Shown: one piece after another, positions 19,319 to 27,734 of the stretch
Numbering within the stretch: position 1 is the stretch's first letter
Layout of the letters: the number at the start of each line of letters is the position of its first letter
DNA from: Lysobacterales bacterium
Lineage (GTDB): Bacteria > Pseudomonadota > Gammaproteobacteria > Xanthomonadales > Xanthomonadaceae
Direction of reading: 5' to 3'
NCBI GenBank assembly: GCA_016718605.1
Contig: JADKCY010000003.1
Coordinates: 806,001-870,000, forward strand
Length of the DNA: 64,000 nucleotides
Program-made: the position numbers and the translations under genes
Notes under the pieces: generated by a model
The model's database searches: none
The model's input: only the letters and a program-made list of their open reading frames with translations
What the model was told of the DNA's origin: nothing

Positions 19319-20247
19319 GGCAGTCGCTCCGCCACGCGCAACACTGCACTGCGAGCGCGCGGGTTGCGTTGCAATTCCAAGGCATCGGCATGCTGCGGGT
19401 CGCCAACCAAACGCAGCTCGGGGCGGAACATGTCGGCAACCGGCAAGCGACGATTTCCCGGTGCCGGCTTGGCCTTGCCGTGCATGAAGCGCTTGACGAT
19501 CCGATCTTCCAGCGAATGAAAGCTGATAATGGCCAGCCGCCCGCCCGGTTTCAGCCGAGCAAAGGCGGCCGCCAGCCCTGAATCGAGATCGGCGAGTTCT
19601 TGATTGATGTAGATGCGTAGAGCCTGAAAACTGCGCGTTGCGGGGTGCTTGCCCGGCTCACGGCGCCCAATGGTCGAAGCAATCAGGTCGGCCAAGGCTT
19701 CCGTGCGTAGCAAGGGCTGTTCGGCACGATGCGCCACAATCGCCTTGGCAATCCGGCGGCTCATGCGCTCCTCTCCAAACTGCCACAGCACATCCGCAAT
19801 GTCGGCTTCATCCGCGCGCGCCAGAAAATCGGCCACACTCTCGCCGCGCTCAGGGTCCATCCGCATGTCCAACGGACCATCCGACTGAAAACTGAAACCG
19901 CGGCGTGCCTCGTCCAACTGCGGAGACGAGACCCCCAAATCAAGCAACACACCATCCAACCCATCCGCTGTCGCAGACCAGTCCGCCAGCGCGGCAAAAC
20001 TGCCACGGCGAATCGCCACGCGCGCGTCATTGGCAAAACTGCGCTCGGCACAGTCAATCGCCTCCGGGTCTTTATCCATCAGCAACAAGCGCCCCTGTGG
20101 CCCCAATTGCTGCAGCACACCTCGTGCGTGTCCGCCGCGCCCGAAAGTGCCGTCGAAATAAGTGCCGTCCTTGGCCACACGCAAGCCATCCAGGACTTGC
20201 GCAAACATCACCGGGATGTGCTCGGCCGACTGCGCGTCGTTGCGCAT
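19315..20247 (-). CDS. rsmH: 16S rRNA (cytosine(1402)-N(4))-methyltransferase
   Basis: SAM-dependent methyltransferase modifying C1402 of 16S rRNA. The 310-residue protein begins with EHIPVMFAQVLDGL, has the SAM loop DGTFGRGGHARGVL, LLDLGVSSPQLDEARRGFSF and PGGRLAIISFHSLEDRIVK, all RsmH signatures. It follows mraZ after 15 bases and overlaps ftsL by 4, the standard second position of dcw clusters. Confidence 0.98.
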   Translation of the reverse strand: MRNDAQSAEHIPVMFAQVLDGLRVAKDGTYFDGTFGRGGHARGVLQQLGPQGRLLLMDKDPEAIDCAERSFANDARVAIRRGSFAALADWSATADGLDGVLLDLGVSSPQLDEARRGFSFQSDGPLDMRMDPERGESVADFLARADEADIADVLWQFGEERMSRRIAKAIVAHRAEQPLLRTEALADLIASTIGRREPGKHPATRSFQALRIYINQELADLDSGLAAAFARLKPGGRLAIISFHSLEDRIVKRFMHGKAKPAPGNRRLPVADMFRPELRLVGDPQHADALELQRNPRARSAVLRVAERLP

Positions 20248-20262
20248 CGCCTGCTCCCCCGA

Positions 20263-20709
20263 CTACAGCTTGAGATCGAGCATGGCGGCACTCAGATCGT
20301 CTTCACCGATGGTCTGGCGAATCTGAGCCAAGTGCGCCTGCTCGCTCCACAACTCGAACTTCCCGCCCATGCCCAGCAGGACGGCCTTTTTCTCCAAACC
20401 ACAGGCATTGCGGTGGCTACCCGGCAGCAACAGGCGCCCATTCGCATCCACATCAACGAAGGTTGCCGCGCCGACCAGCTTGAGTTGCAGCGCGCGATGC
20501 ACCCGATGCGCATTGGGCAACGCGTTGACCTGATCGCGGACCTGTTCCCAGGCTTGCACCGGATACAGCCACAAGCAGCCCTGTTCATAGGGGTTGTAGG
20601 TAATGACCAATCGGTTGCCACAGTCACGCGCGACGAGCTCACGGAAGGCGGTCGGAATCGCCAGTCGTCCCTTGTCGTCGATCGTGATTGCAGTTTCACC
20701 TTGGAACAT
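20263..20709 (-). CDS. mraZ: Transcriptional regulator MraZ
   Basis: AbrB/SpoVT-fold DNA-binding protein that represses its own dcw operon. The 148-residue protein contains two MraZ repeats, each with a DxxGR signature: TIDDKGRLAIPTAFR near residue 10 and VDANGRLLLPGSHR near residue 88. The ATG at 20709 (MFQGETAITID) fits the family start better than the ATG six codons upstream. The predicted operator boxes and promoter lie directly upstream, so autoregulation is likely. Confidence 0.96.
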   Translation of the reverse strand: MFQGETAITIDDKGRLAIPTAFRELVARDCGNRLVITYNPYEQGCLWLYPVQAWEQVRDQVNALPNAHRVHRALQLKLVGAATFVDVDANGRLLLPGSHRNACGLEKKAVLLGMGGKFELWSEQAHLAQIRQTIGEDDLSAAMLDLKL

Positions 20710-20721
20710 CAGACCATCAAC

Positions 20722-20747
20722 TCCCACAAATCCCCACCAAAAACCCG
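20722..20747 (-). promoter_or_regulatory. MraZ-type operator repeats
   Basis: On the minus strand, TGGGA (20722-20726) and TGGGG (20732-20736) are spaced exactly 10 bp apart, with a degenerate CGGGT 11 bp further upstream (20743-20747). MraZ is known to bind tandem TGGGN boxes separated by 5 nt in front of mraZ. Here the boxes lie inside the predicted leader, between promoter and start codon. Confidence 0.6.
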
Positions 20748-20765
20748 TTTTTTCTACACATGTCC

Positions 20766-20794
20766 ACAGTAGCCACGTCGTTTTGCGGTGTCAA
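20766..20794 (-). promoter_or_regulatory. Predicted sigma70 promoter of the dcw operon
   Basis: On the minus strand, a perfect TTGACA (20789-20794), a 17-bp spacer and TACTGT (20766-20771) lie about 57 bases upstream of the mraZ ATG. It is the best -35/-10 pair seen in the window and should drive mraZ through at least ftsA. Confidence 0.7.
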
Positions 20795-20816
20795 GAAAAA
20801 CTGCGCTAAGCCACTG

Positions 20817-20923
20817 TCAGGATTGATATTTTCCTGAATTGACAAATTCCTCAATTGAGTAAAAACCTGCAAATACAGTTGCTTATAAAAACTTCCTAAA
20901 ATCAGGCAAAAGACTGTTCAGGA
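20817..20923. other. AT-rich spacer with repeated TCAGGA/TCCTGA boxes
   Basis: About 110 bases between rnpB and the mraZ promoter are far richer in A and T than their surroundings. They contain an inverted repeat TCAGGA-N9-TCCTGA (20817-20837), the 10-bp palindrome CTCAATTGAG (20850-20859), and further TCCTAA, ATCAGG and TCAGGA boxes up to 20923. No open reading frame or tRNA was seen. It could be an upstream activating or curved element of the mraZ promoter, or a small RNA; neither is shown. Confidence 0.4.
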
Positions 20924-20955
20924 GGTATCTCGGTGTTGTGAGCGCGCGCACAGAA

Positions 20956-20979
20956 CCCGCCAGCGCAAACGCCGGCGGG
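20956..20979 (-). terminator. Hairpin downstream of rnpB
   Basis: CCCGCC-GCG pairs with CGC-GGCGGG around a 4-nt loop, about 18 bases past the RNase P RNA. The T-run CTCTTTTTCTC lies between the RNA end and this hairpin, so the rnpB P1 helix plus that T-run may be the actual terminator and this stem a backup. Confidence 0.35.
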
Positions 20980-20996
20980 AACCAATGAGAAAAAGA

Positions 20997-21354
<358 letters not shown>

Positions 21355-21369
21355 GCGCAGTCTACCCGC

Positions 21370-22209
21370 TCAGTCCGTGGAAACGGCTGAATAGAGTGCT
21401 TTGCGTGACGCACCCGAGATTTCCGCGGCCAACTTGGCCGCCTTGGAAGCAGGCAAATGCTCGCGCAGCAAGGCGAACACACGCTGACCTTCGAGCAGTC
21501 TGGCGTCCGTATTCTCGTGGGCACCTTGCACAATTACCACAAACTCGCCTTTGCGCTGATTGGCATCGGACGCAAGCTGCATGCGTAGCTCATCCAGCGT
21601 GCCCGACAGCACCGTCTCGAAGAGCTTGGTCAATTCGCGCGCCAGCACAGCGCCACGCTGCGCGCCCAGAACGCTGATCATGTCCTCCAGACTTTCCTCG
21701 ATGCGATGGCTGGATTCGTAAAACAGCAGGGTCCGGGTCTCACCTTGCAAAACCGCCAAGCGCTCGCGACGTGCGCTCGCCTTTGGTGGCAAGAAACCCT
21801 CGAACACGAAGCGATCCGATGCAATACCGGCCACCGAAAGCGCGGCAATCGCCGCGCAGGCCCCCGGAATCGGGCTGACTTTGACCCCCGCTTCGCGCGC
21901 AGCGCGCACCAAGCGGTAGCCGGGATCACTGATCAGAGGCGTTCCTGCATCAGAAACCAGCGCGACCTGCTCCCCGTCCGCCAAGCGTGCGAGCACGTGC
22001 ACAATTTGCTGCGCTTCGTTGTGATCATGCAGAGCCAACAGCGGCCTTCGCAAGCCCTTGGCAGCCAGTAGTTGTTGAGTGTGCCGGGTGTCTTCGGCGG
22101 CGATCACGTCCACCTCCGCCAACACCTTCAGCGCGCGTGGCGAAAGATCGTCCAAGTGGCCGATGGGCGTCGCCACCACGTATAGACACCCAGACGCGAG
22201 GTTCGCCAT
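21370..22209 (-). CDS. rsmI: 16S rRNA (cytidine(1402)-2'-O)-methyltransferase
   Basis: SAM-dependent enzyme that 2'-O-methylates C1402 of 16S rRNA, the same nucleotide modified by RsmH encoded downstream. The 279-residue protein begins MANLASGCLYVVATPIGHLDD and shows AEDTRHTQQLL, SDAGTPLISDPGYRLV and FYESSHRIEESL, the tetrapyrrole-methylase-fold signatures of RsmI. The frame stays open upstream; the ATG at 22209 gives the family N terminus. It is divergent from lpoA, as in many gammaproteobacteria. Confidence 0.96.
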   Translation of the reverse strand: MANLASGCLYVVATPIGHLDDLSPRALKVLAEVDVIAAEDTRHTQQLLAAKGLRRPLLALHDHNEAQQIVHVLARLADGEQVALVSDAGTPLISDPGYRLVRAAREAGVKVSPIPGACAAIAALSVAGIASDRFVFEGFLPPKASARRERLAVLQGETRTLLFYESSHRIEESLEDMISVLGAQRGAVLARELTKLFETVLSGTLDELRMQLASDANQRKGEFVVIVQGAHENTDARLLEGQRVFALLREHLPASKAAKLAAEISGASRKALYSAVSTD

Positions 22210-22316
22210 CTTCAATCTCCAGTTCCTTTCGCCAGTCGACACTGCGCCAGTCGGGAAACCACCCGGCGCTCCGCTGGCGTGAGGCGCACCACAGCACAGT
22301 GTACGCAAAGCCGTCA

Positions 22317-22343
22317 TTGCCACCCTGCGGTGCCCGCTACAAT
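22317..22343 (+). promoter_or_regulatory. Possible promoter of lpoA
   Basis: TTGCCA (22317-22322) and a near-perfect TACAAT (22338-22343) are separated by 15 bp, about 95 bases upstream of the lpoA ATG. The -10 box is good but the spacer is short, so another -35 may be used. Confidence 0.35.
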
Positions 22344-22437
22344 AGGCACAACGACGGCGATTTGCAGCGCAGGCCCATTCGACTTGTGCGCAGTAGTCGT
22401 CGACTCTCCTGCCGCCGTTCGACCTAAAGGACTCTCC

Positions 22438-24228
22438 ATGCCACGTCGACTCATCGCCCTGCTTGCATTGACTCTCAGCGTCTTGCTGGCCGCCTGCGAT
22501 GTCGGCGGCACACGGGCTCCCTTGCCCGAAGAAGCGTTGATGGCAGAACGACTGTTCGACGAAGGCGATTTCGTGCAAGCAGCCGCCGCCTTCGAGGACG
22601 CCGCTCGGCGTGATCGATCACACCGCGACGCACTGACGTTGCGCGCTGCCGAGTCATGGCGGGAGGAGGGACGCATCGAGGATGCGCGTCCCCTACTCAG
22701 CAAATTGAGACTGGAACGACTGAGCAGCGAAGAAGCCTTGCGTGCCGATCTGCTGCGTGCCGAACTCGCCTTGCTGGATCGCGACTCACAGCGTGCGCTG
22801 GACACGCTGTCGATACCGTCGTCTACCGTCCCCGCCGGCCTGCGCGAGCGTTTTCATTTCCTGCGGGCCCAAGCATTTGCAGCATTCAGTCAGCCGTTCG
22901 CCGCAGCCGGAGAGCGCGCCGCCCTGCAGCCCTACCTTCCAGCACGCGACCAAGCGGAAAACGCCGCCGCCATCAGTGCACTATTGACCCAGTTACCCGC
23001 CCGCCAACTGTCGGCCGCCGCCGCCGAGCTGGATCATGAAGATCCCCTGTATGACTTTGCTGCCGATACCTTGCGAGCATTGGGGCTGGCCATACCCGGG
23101 CGGCGAAGCGGTCTGCACGTTCGCTCCGGCCAGGCAGCCAATATTGCCGTTTTGTTGCCCTTGAGTGGCCCACTCGCCGCGCCTGGCAGCGCGGTTCGCG
23201 ACGGCCTGCTCAGCGCGTACTACGCAGATACCGACAATCGCCCTGACCTGCGGTTTTACGACAGTGGCGATTCCGACGTGTCTGCGGTGACGGCCTACCA
23301 GACCGCCGTTGCCGAAGGCGCTGAACAGGTCATCGGACCGTTGGGCCGCGAACAGGTGAATGCACTGTTTTCGCTCGGCGAGATTCGCATACCGACCTTG
23401 GCACTCAATCGTGCCACGGTGCCTACGCCCGAACACAGTCTGAGTTTTGCACTCAGCCCCGAAGATGAAGGCCGCGCCGCCGCGACGCGAATCCGCAACC
23501 TTGGCATGACAAGGGTCCTGCTGGTGGCAAGTGGTGATGAGGCGTCCAAGCGGTCCGCCCAAGCACTCAGCTTGGCGCTGGGACAAGAGGGAGGTCAGAT
23601 CATCCAGCGCATCGATTTACCCAGCAATAGTCCCGACTACGGCGCGCTGATCCGCACCGCCTATCAACACATCGGTTGGCGTGAGATCCTCACGCAAACG
23701 CTCAGCCAAAGTCCAGCAGCCACGCCCGCCGCGCAACCACGCCAAGTCGATGTGGATGTCATCTACCTAGCCGTAGGGGGACCTGAGGCGCGCCTCGTGA
23801 TCCCACAATTGCGTGCCGAAGGCGCACTTGGCCTACCCATGATCGCCACGTCACAGATCTATGCGGCTGGTGCCAACCCACGCCTGGATCGCGACCTCGA
23901 CGGTGTCGAATTCACCGAACTGCCCTGGTTGCTGGATACAGCGCCCGCCGACCTGCCGCGCAGCGCCGAACTGCGCGGACTGGACACCGCCAAGGGCGCC
24001 TCGGCACGTCTTTTTGCGTTCGGGATGGACGCTTACCGTCTGCTGCAAGCTCTGCCCCAGTTGATGTCTGAGGGCACAGTAAGTGGCGCCACGGGACAAC
24101 TGGCCCTCGATGGCTACGGCAGCGTCCTGAGGCAGCCCGGCTGGGCGCGCTATGTCGGCGCCAGGCCGCGCGCTTTGCGAGAAGACGAGTTGACACCGAT
24201 GGGATCCACCACTGCGCCCCTGCGCTGA
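22438..24228 (+). CDS. lpoA: Penicillin-binding protein activator LpoA (outer-membrane lipoprotein)
   Basis: LpoA-type lipoprotein that reaches from the outer membrane to stimulate PBP1A. The 596-residue protein has a lipoprotein signal with lipobox LLAAC (Cys20), a helical TPR-like N-terminal half (FDEGDFVQAAAAFEDAARRD), and a C-terminal periplasmic-binding-protein-like domain from about residue 240 (NIAVLLPLSGPLAAPGSAVRDG). The ATG at 22438 follows an AAAGG site; the frame is open further upstream but without a signal sequence. Its position divergent from rsmI and before yraN matches the E. coli arrangement. Confidence 0.93.
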   Translation: MPRRLIALLALTLSVLLAACDVGGTRAPLPEEALMAERLFDEGDFVQAAAAFEDAARRDRSHRDALTLRAAESWREEGRIEDARPLLSKLRLERLSSEEALRADLLRAELALLDRDSQRALDTLSIPSSTVPAGLRERFHFLRAQAFAAFSQPFAAAGERAALQPYLPARDQAENAAAISALLTQLPARQLSAAAAELDHEDPLYDFAADTLRALGLAIPGRRSGLHVRSGQAANIAVLLPLSGPLAAPGSAVRDGLLSAYYADTDNRPDLRFYDSGDSDVSAVTAYQTAVAEGAEQVIGPLGREQVNALFSLGEIRIPTLALNRATVPTPEHSLSFALSPEDEGRAAATRIRNLGMTRVLLVASGDEASKRSAQALSLALGQEGGQIIQRIDLPSNSPDYGALIRTAYQHIGWREILTQTLSQSPAATPAAQPRQVDVDVIYLAVGGPEARLVIPQLRAEGALGLPMIATSQIYAAGANPRLDRDLDGVEFTELPWLLDTAPADLPRSAELRGLDTAKGASARLFAFGMDAYRLLQALPQLMSEGTVSGATGQLALDGYGSVLRQPGWARYVGARPRALREDELTPMGSTTAPLR

Positions 24229-24234
24229 CGAGTC

Positions 24235-24723
24235 ATGTTGCGCACCCTGTTCTCGCGTCAATTGCGTGGCAGCGAGGGTGAGTCGCGCGCGCGTAAGCAC
24301 CTTGAAAGCGTGGGCCTGAGATTTCGCGCCGCCAACGTACGCTATCGCTTTGGTGAGATCGATCTGGTGATGGACGACGGCGACACACTTGTTTTCGTTG
24401 AAGTACGCGTTCGCCTTCACGCGCATTTCGGGGGTGCTGCCAACAGCGTTGACCAGCGCAAGCAGCGCCGACTGTTTGCCGCTGCATCCGCATATTTGGC
24501 CACCAATCCCGCGTTGGCACTGCGCAGCTGCCGCTTCGACATCATTGCCATCGAAGGACCGACAGACTCGCAAATGCACTGGCTTCGAAACGCGTTTACT
24601 GCCGACGATCTGGGTCGAGGGATTGGGGTTGAGGACGTTGCATGCGAGTCGATCTGCCTGAAGGACATCGGTTCACGCAGACCCTCAGGCATGGCGCGGT
24701 ACGCTCGCACGGACCAGACTTAG
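24235..24723 (+). CDS. yraN: YraN family protein (UPF0102), C-terminally extended
   Basis: UPF0102 nuclease-fold protein of unproven function, 162 residues. The conserved core occupies about residues 8-118: GESRARKHLESVGL, the acidic pair in RFGEIDLVMDDGD, FVEVRVR, and RFDIIAIEG. Family members are usually about 120 residues, so the last 45 or so (after DSQMHWLRNAF) are an addition. The core lysine often seen after the FVEV block is Arg here. It follows lpoA after 6 bases. Its TAG overlaps the TAA of the convergent next gene by two bases. Confidence 0.85.
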   Translation: MLRTLFSRQLRGSEGESRARKHLESVGLRFRAANVRYRFGEIDLVMDDGDTLVFVEVRVRLHAHFGGAANSVDQRKQRRLFAAASAYLATNPALALRSCRFDIIAIEGPTDSQMHWLRNAFTADDLGRGIGVEDVACESICLKDIGSRRPSGMARYARTDQT

Positions 24724-26126
24724 TCGGCCTCGAAGCCGTTGCTAAACACAATCCCAGTTGATCCGAATCGAGCAAGCACGACATCGCTGTCGTTGCCGTT
24801 CCAAATGCGCGTGCCCACCGCCATCAAACCGTAGGCCGGATCAATGTATAAGCGCTGCACAAAGGAGCGATTGTTATTGGCATTGATCGTCGCATAGGGA
24901 TAGCTCCATTCGACCATGCCATTGCTGCCAAAACCCGGCGCAGGTACTAGTGCACCTCCGTCGACGGGCGCCACATAGGCTTTTAGACGACTGGTCAGAG
25001 GACTGCTGGTAAGAGGTTGCAGGCCAGCGGCAACAAACACCAGATCGCTGAACACGGTGGGGGGTGTCACGTAGGCATTGTTCACGCCGTTATTGATATC
25101 AACGCAGGTGACACGAGTCGCTTCACCGTACTGGATTCGAACCAGAATAGGCACGTTGTTAACCCCATCATTGCGCAGACCGGAGATCACATAGTCGCCA
25201 GCGTCCAGTCTCGCCATTCCAAAGAACTGAGGTTGCGCAATGGCTCCGCAATTCGTCGGCCATCCTGTGCCGAAGGCCTGGTCGCGACCAGGCACCACGG
25301 CGTAGGCCGCCCCATTTGGAATCAGTGGCCTGACAAAGGCGGAATTTGACGCCCCGTAGGCATGAAGTCCAACAACGATACCGCCGTCGGCTTCTGCCGC
25401 GAACGTCGCCACGAAATCAATGCCCGGACTATTCCCAAAGCCTTGAACACGCACTGGATTGGCAAGGCCCGTTGCCGCCATCTCCGCCACCAGCGCGTTT
25501 TTTCCAAAGCCCTGATCGTACCAAGCCGCGACCAGAATGTTCCCGTTCGACAGGCACTCCACATCGCGAATGCCCTCATCGAACTCGCCACCACTCCCTT
25601 CGCTAGCCAAACTGAAGGCGATACCGCCATCGCCAGCAAAGGACAGATCGTCCGAGCCGTCGGCATTGAAACGCACCAAGGCAAGATCCTTCGCACCGCC
25701 AGAGCCATTCGCCCCCGGCGTCATTCCCGCGACCACAATCCGGCCATTCGGGTCGACACAGGCATCCACCACGCTGGTCAGGAAAGCATCCTTGACCCGC
25801 TTTCCATTGGTCTGAAAGCCGGTATCGGGCAAGCCGTTGAACTGCGTGCGGGCCAGACCGATACCGACCAGGTTTGGATCGGCGTTATTGATGTCGATCT
25901 GTGCGACCGACGTGATGTTGCCCAGGTCCGGATCGGAAAACGCATTGACGCCGATATCGGTGAACGCGGTGCCGGATTGATCGAAGGCGATGGTGGCTCG
26001 ACCAGGCAGTCCCGGATTGAACGTTGGGTCCAACAGGCTGTAGTAGTTGGCAGGCACGGTTCCGGCGTGCACGGTAAATCCGACTGCCAACAAAGCGCTG
26101 GCCGCAAGAAAGGAGGAATGGCGCAT
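24720..26126 (-). CDS. Secreted delta-60-repeat protein with C-terminal FSNGFE tail
   Basis: Exported 468-residue protein. It has a signal peptide (MRHSSFLAASALLAVGFTVHAG), then beta-propeller-like repeats of the delta-60 type: DPTFNPGLPGRATIAF near the start and KDLALVRFNADGSDDLSFAGDGG in the middle, each pairing a data-record phrase with a D-x-SF turn. It ends IVFSNGFEAD, a motif shared with the gene at the right edge of the window. The ATG at 26126 was chosen because the signal peptide starts there. No enzymatic motif was recognised; a surface or secreted binding role is a guess. Confidence 0.8.
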   Translation of the reverse strand: MRHSSFLAASALLAVGFTVHAGTVPANYYSLLDPTFNPGLPGRATIAFDQSGTAFTDIGVNAFSDPDLGNITSVAQIDINNADPNLVGIGLARTQFNGLPDTGFQTNGKRVKDAFLTSVVDACVDPNGRIVVAGMTPGANGSGGAKDLALVRFNADGSDDLSFAGDGGIAFSLASEGSGGEFDEGIRDVECLSNGNILVAAWYDQGFGKNALVAEMAATGLANPVRVQGFGNSPGIDFVATFAAEADGGIVVGLHAYGASNSAFVRPLIPNGAAYAVVPGRDQAFGTGWPTNCGAIAQPQFFGMARLDAGDYVISGLRNDGVNNVPILVRIQYGEATRVTCVDINNGVNNAYVTPPTVFSDLVFVAAGLQPLTSSPLTSRLKAYVAPVDGGALVPAPGFGSNGMVEWSYPYATINANNNRSFVQRLYIDPAYGLMAVGTRIWNGNDSDVVLARFGSTGIVFSNGFEAD

Positions 26127-26286
26127 GGCAGGAGTCTCTGTGAGTAGGTAACCCCGCAAACGCAGTTCGGCGGCCAAAGCGGCAGGCGCATGGCCGCAAT
26201 CGATACTCGCTGCTTCAGCGCACTGTGCGCCGCCGCGCAGTCGCGTGATAATGGCGGTCCCAATCGCCCTCCGCAACGGACGCCCC

Positions 26287-27212
26287 ATGAGCAGCATGCA
26301 ATACCCCGAATTCATCTGGCAGAACGGCAGCATCAAGCCGTGGGCCGAAGGAACCACCCACGTCATGGCACATGCGCTGCATTACGGCTCATCGGTCTTC
26401 GAGGGCATCCGCAGCTACGAAACACCGAACGGCCCAGCGATTTTTCGACTCACTGATCACTTGGTACGCCTGTTTCATTCGGCCAAGATTTACGACATCC
26501 CGATGCCCTACGACCTGGCCACCCTCGCTGCGGCCTGCCGCGAGATTCTGCGCGCCAACAAGTTGGGCAAGGGCTATCTGCGTCCGGTGGCCTTCCGTGG
26601 CTTGGGTGGATTTGGTCTATCCGCCGATTGTCCGACCGATGTCGCCGTGGCCGCGTGGAACATGGGAGCCTATCTCGGCGCAGGCGTGCTGGAGCAGGGT
26701 ATCGACGCCTGCGTTTCGAGTTGGAACCGGATGGCGCCGAACACCATTCCGACCGGCGCCAAGGCGGGCGGCAACTACCTGTCTGGTCAGTTGATCGCAC
26801 GTGAAGCACGTCGACTTGGCTTTGGCGAAGGCATCGCGCTGGCATCGACCGGGCTGCTATCGGAAGGCGCGGGCGAGAATCTGTTCCTGGTCTTCAACGG
26901 TGCGCTGCACACCACCCCGGCCAGCGCCGCGATTCTCAACGGCATCACGCGTCACAGCATCGCGACGCTGGCGCGTGACATCGGCATCGACGTGGTCGAA
27001 CGCGACATGCCGCGCGAATACCTCTACCTGTGCGATGAATTGTTCAGTGTGGCACTGCAGCAGAAATCACCCCGATCCGCAGTGTGGATGGCAAGCCAGT
27101 CGGCGCTGGCAAACCTGGCGAGCTGACGCTCAAATTGCAGAAGCTGTTCTTTGGCCTGTTTGACGGCAGCACGCCGGATCGCCATGGCTGGCTGGAGCCA
27201 GTCAATCCCTGA
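26287..27212 (+). pseudogene. ilvE: Branched-chain amino acid aminotransferase, frameshifted
   Basis: PLP-dependent transaminase for the last step of Leu, Ile and Val synthesis. From ATG 26287 the frame reads a normal IlvE: EFIWQNGSIKPWAEGTTHVM, HYGSSVFEGIR, PLP lysine K159 in PTGAKAGGNYLSG. At about 27046 one base is missing: the natural frame reads DELF and then stops early at 27126, whereas the next frame resumes CGTAAEITPIRSVDGKPVG and runs to EPVNP and a TGA at 27210-27212, the expected C terminus. Full length would be about 308 residues. It is either a real inactivating deletion or a sequencing error. A clean terminator follows. Confidence 0.85.
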
Positions 27213-27240
27213 TCGCCAACACGCATGCCACGCAATGAAT

Positions 27241-27268
27241 GGCCGGGCATTGCCCGGCCTTTGATTTG
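27241..27268 (+). terminator. Rho-independent terminator of ilvE
   Basis: A perfect 9-bp stem GGCCGGGCA/TGCCCGGCC with a 1-nt drawn loop (functionally 7 bp with ATT plus flanks) is followed by TTTGATTTGTGT, 29 bases past the restored ilvE stop. Its location supports 27212 as the true end of the gene. Confidence 0.7.
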
Positions 27269-27310
27269 TGTCTAACTCAAGGAAAGTTTGCTCAGAAACG
27301 AGCCTGCCGC

Positions 27311-27607
27311 TCATGCTTGTTTCGGGCAATCCGCGCTGGCGCGATCTTGCGTTTGGTGGATTCGCGCGCGCTCACGGCCGGTCACTACACCATCCGCCTT
27401 GGCACGATTTTCCATGCGATCAATATGGGTTTGCTGTGCTTCCAAGCGCCGCGCCTCGCGTCTCGTCAGCTCGCCCGAAGCGACTCCCTGATCAATGCGT
27501 TCTTCTTGCCGCTGCTGGCGCTGATCAATGACCGGCGTGCCCGCCAACGCCGCACCCATCGGCAGCAAAGCCAACCCCGCGATCAAGCAAACTTTCAACG
27601 AATTCAT
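27311..27607 (-). CDS. Small secreted basic helical protein
   Basis: A 98-residue product with a clear signal peptide (MNSLKVCLIAGLALLPMGAALAG) and a mature part of about 75 residues rich in Arg, Gln and Glu: IDQRQQRQEERIDQGVASG, then ELTRREARRLEAQQTHIDRMENRAKADGVVT (quoted in two landmarks). Proteins with this ELTRREA...RAKADGVVT...ERARI pattern are common, uncharacterised exported proteins in proteobacteria. AAGGAG stands 7 bases before the ATG. It sits downstream of the two-component genes on the same strand and could be their target or partner, which is inference. Confidence 0.8.
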   Translation of the reverse strand: MNSLKVCLIAGLALLPMGAALAGTPVIDQRQQRQEERIDQGVASGELTRREARRLEAQQTHIDRMENRAKADGVVTGRERARIHQTQDRASADCPKQA

Positions 27608-27734
27608 GGTTCTCTCCTTGGCAATGTCAGCCACGCAATGGCGACCTTGGCCAGACTCAACGTGCAGTCGAAGGAATGGTTGACACGCCACCAGCAGCGA
27701 CCCGACACGGGGTCGACGCGATACAGCCGCGCAT

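Noticed and set aside
20924..20945. AGGAGG followed by GTG and TTG as the start of a small plus-strand gene
   Set aside because: The frame stops after two codons.
22438..22500. LpoA domain as an ABC-transporter substrate-binding lipoprotein for amino acids
   Set aside because: The fold is similar, but the TPR-like N-terminal half and the rsmI-yraN context fit LpoA, and no permease genes are adjacent.
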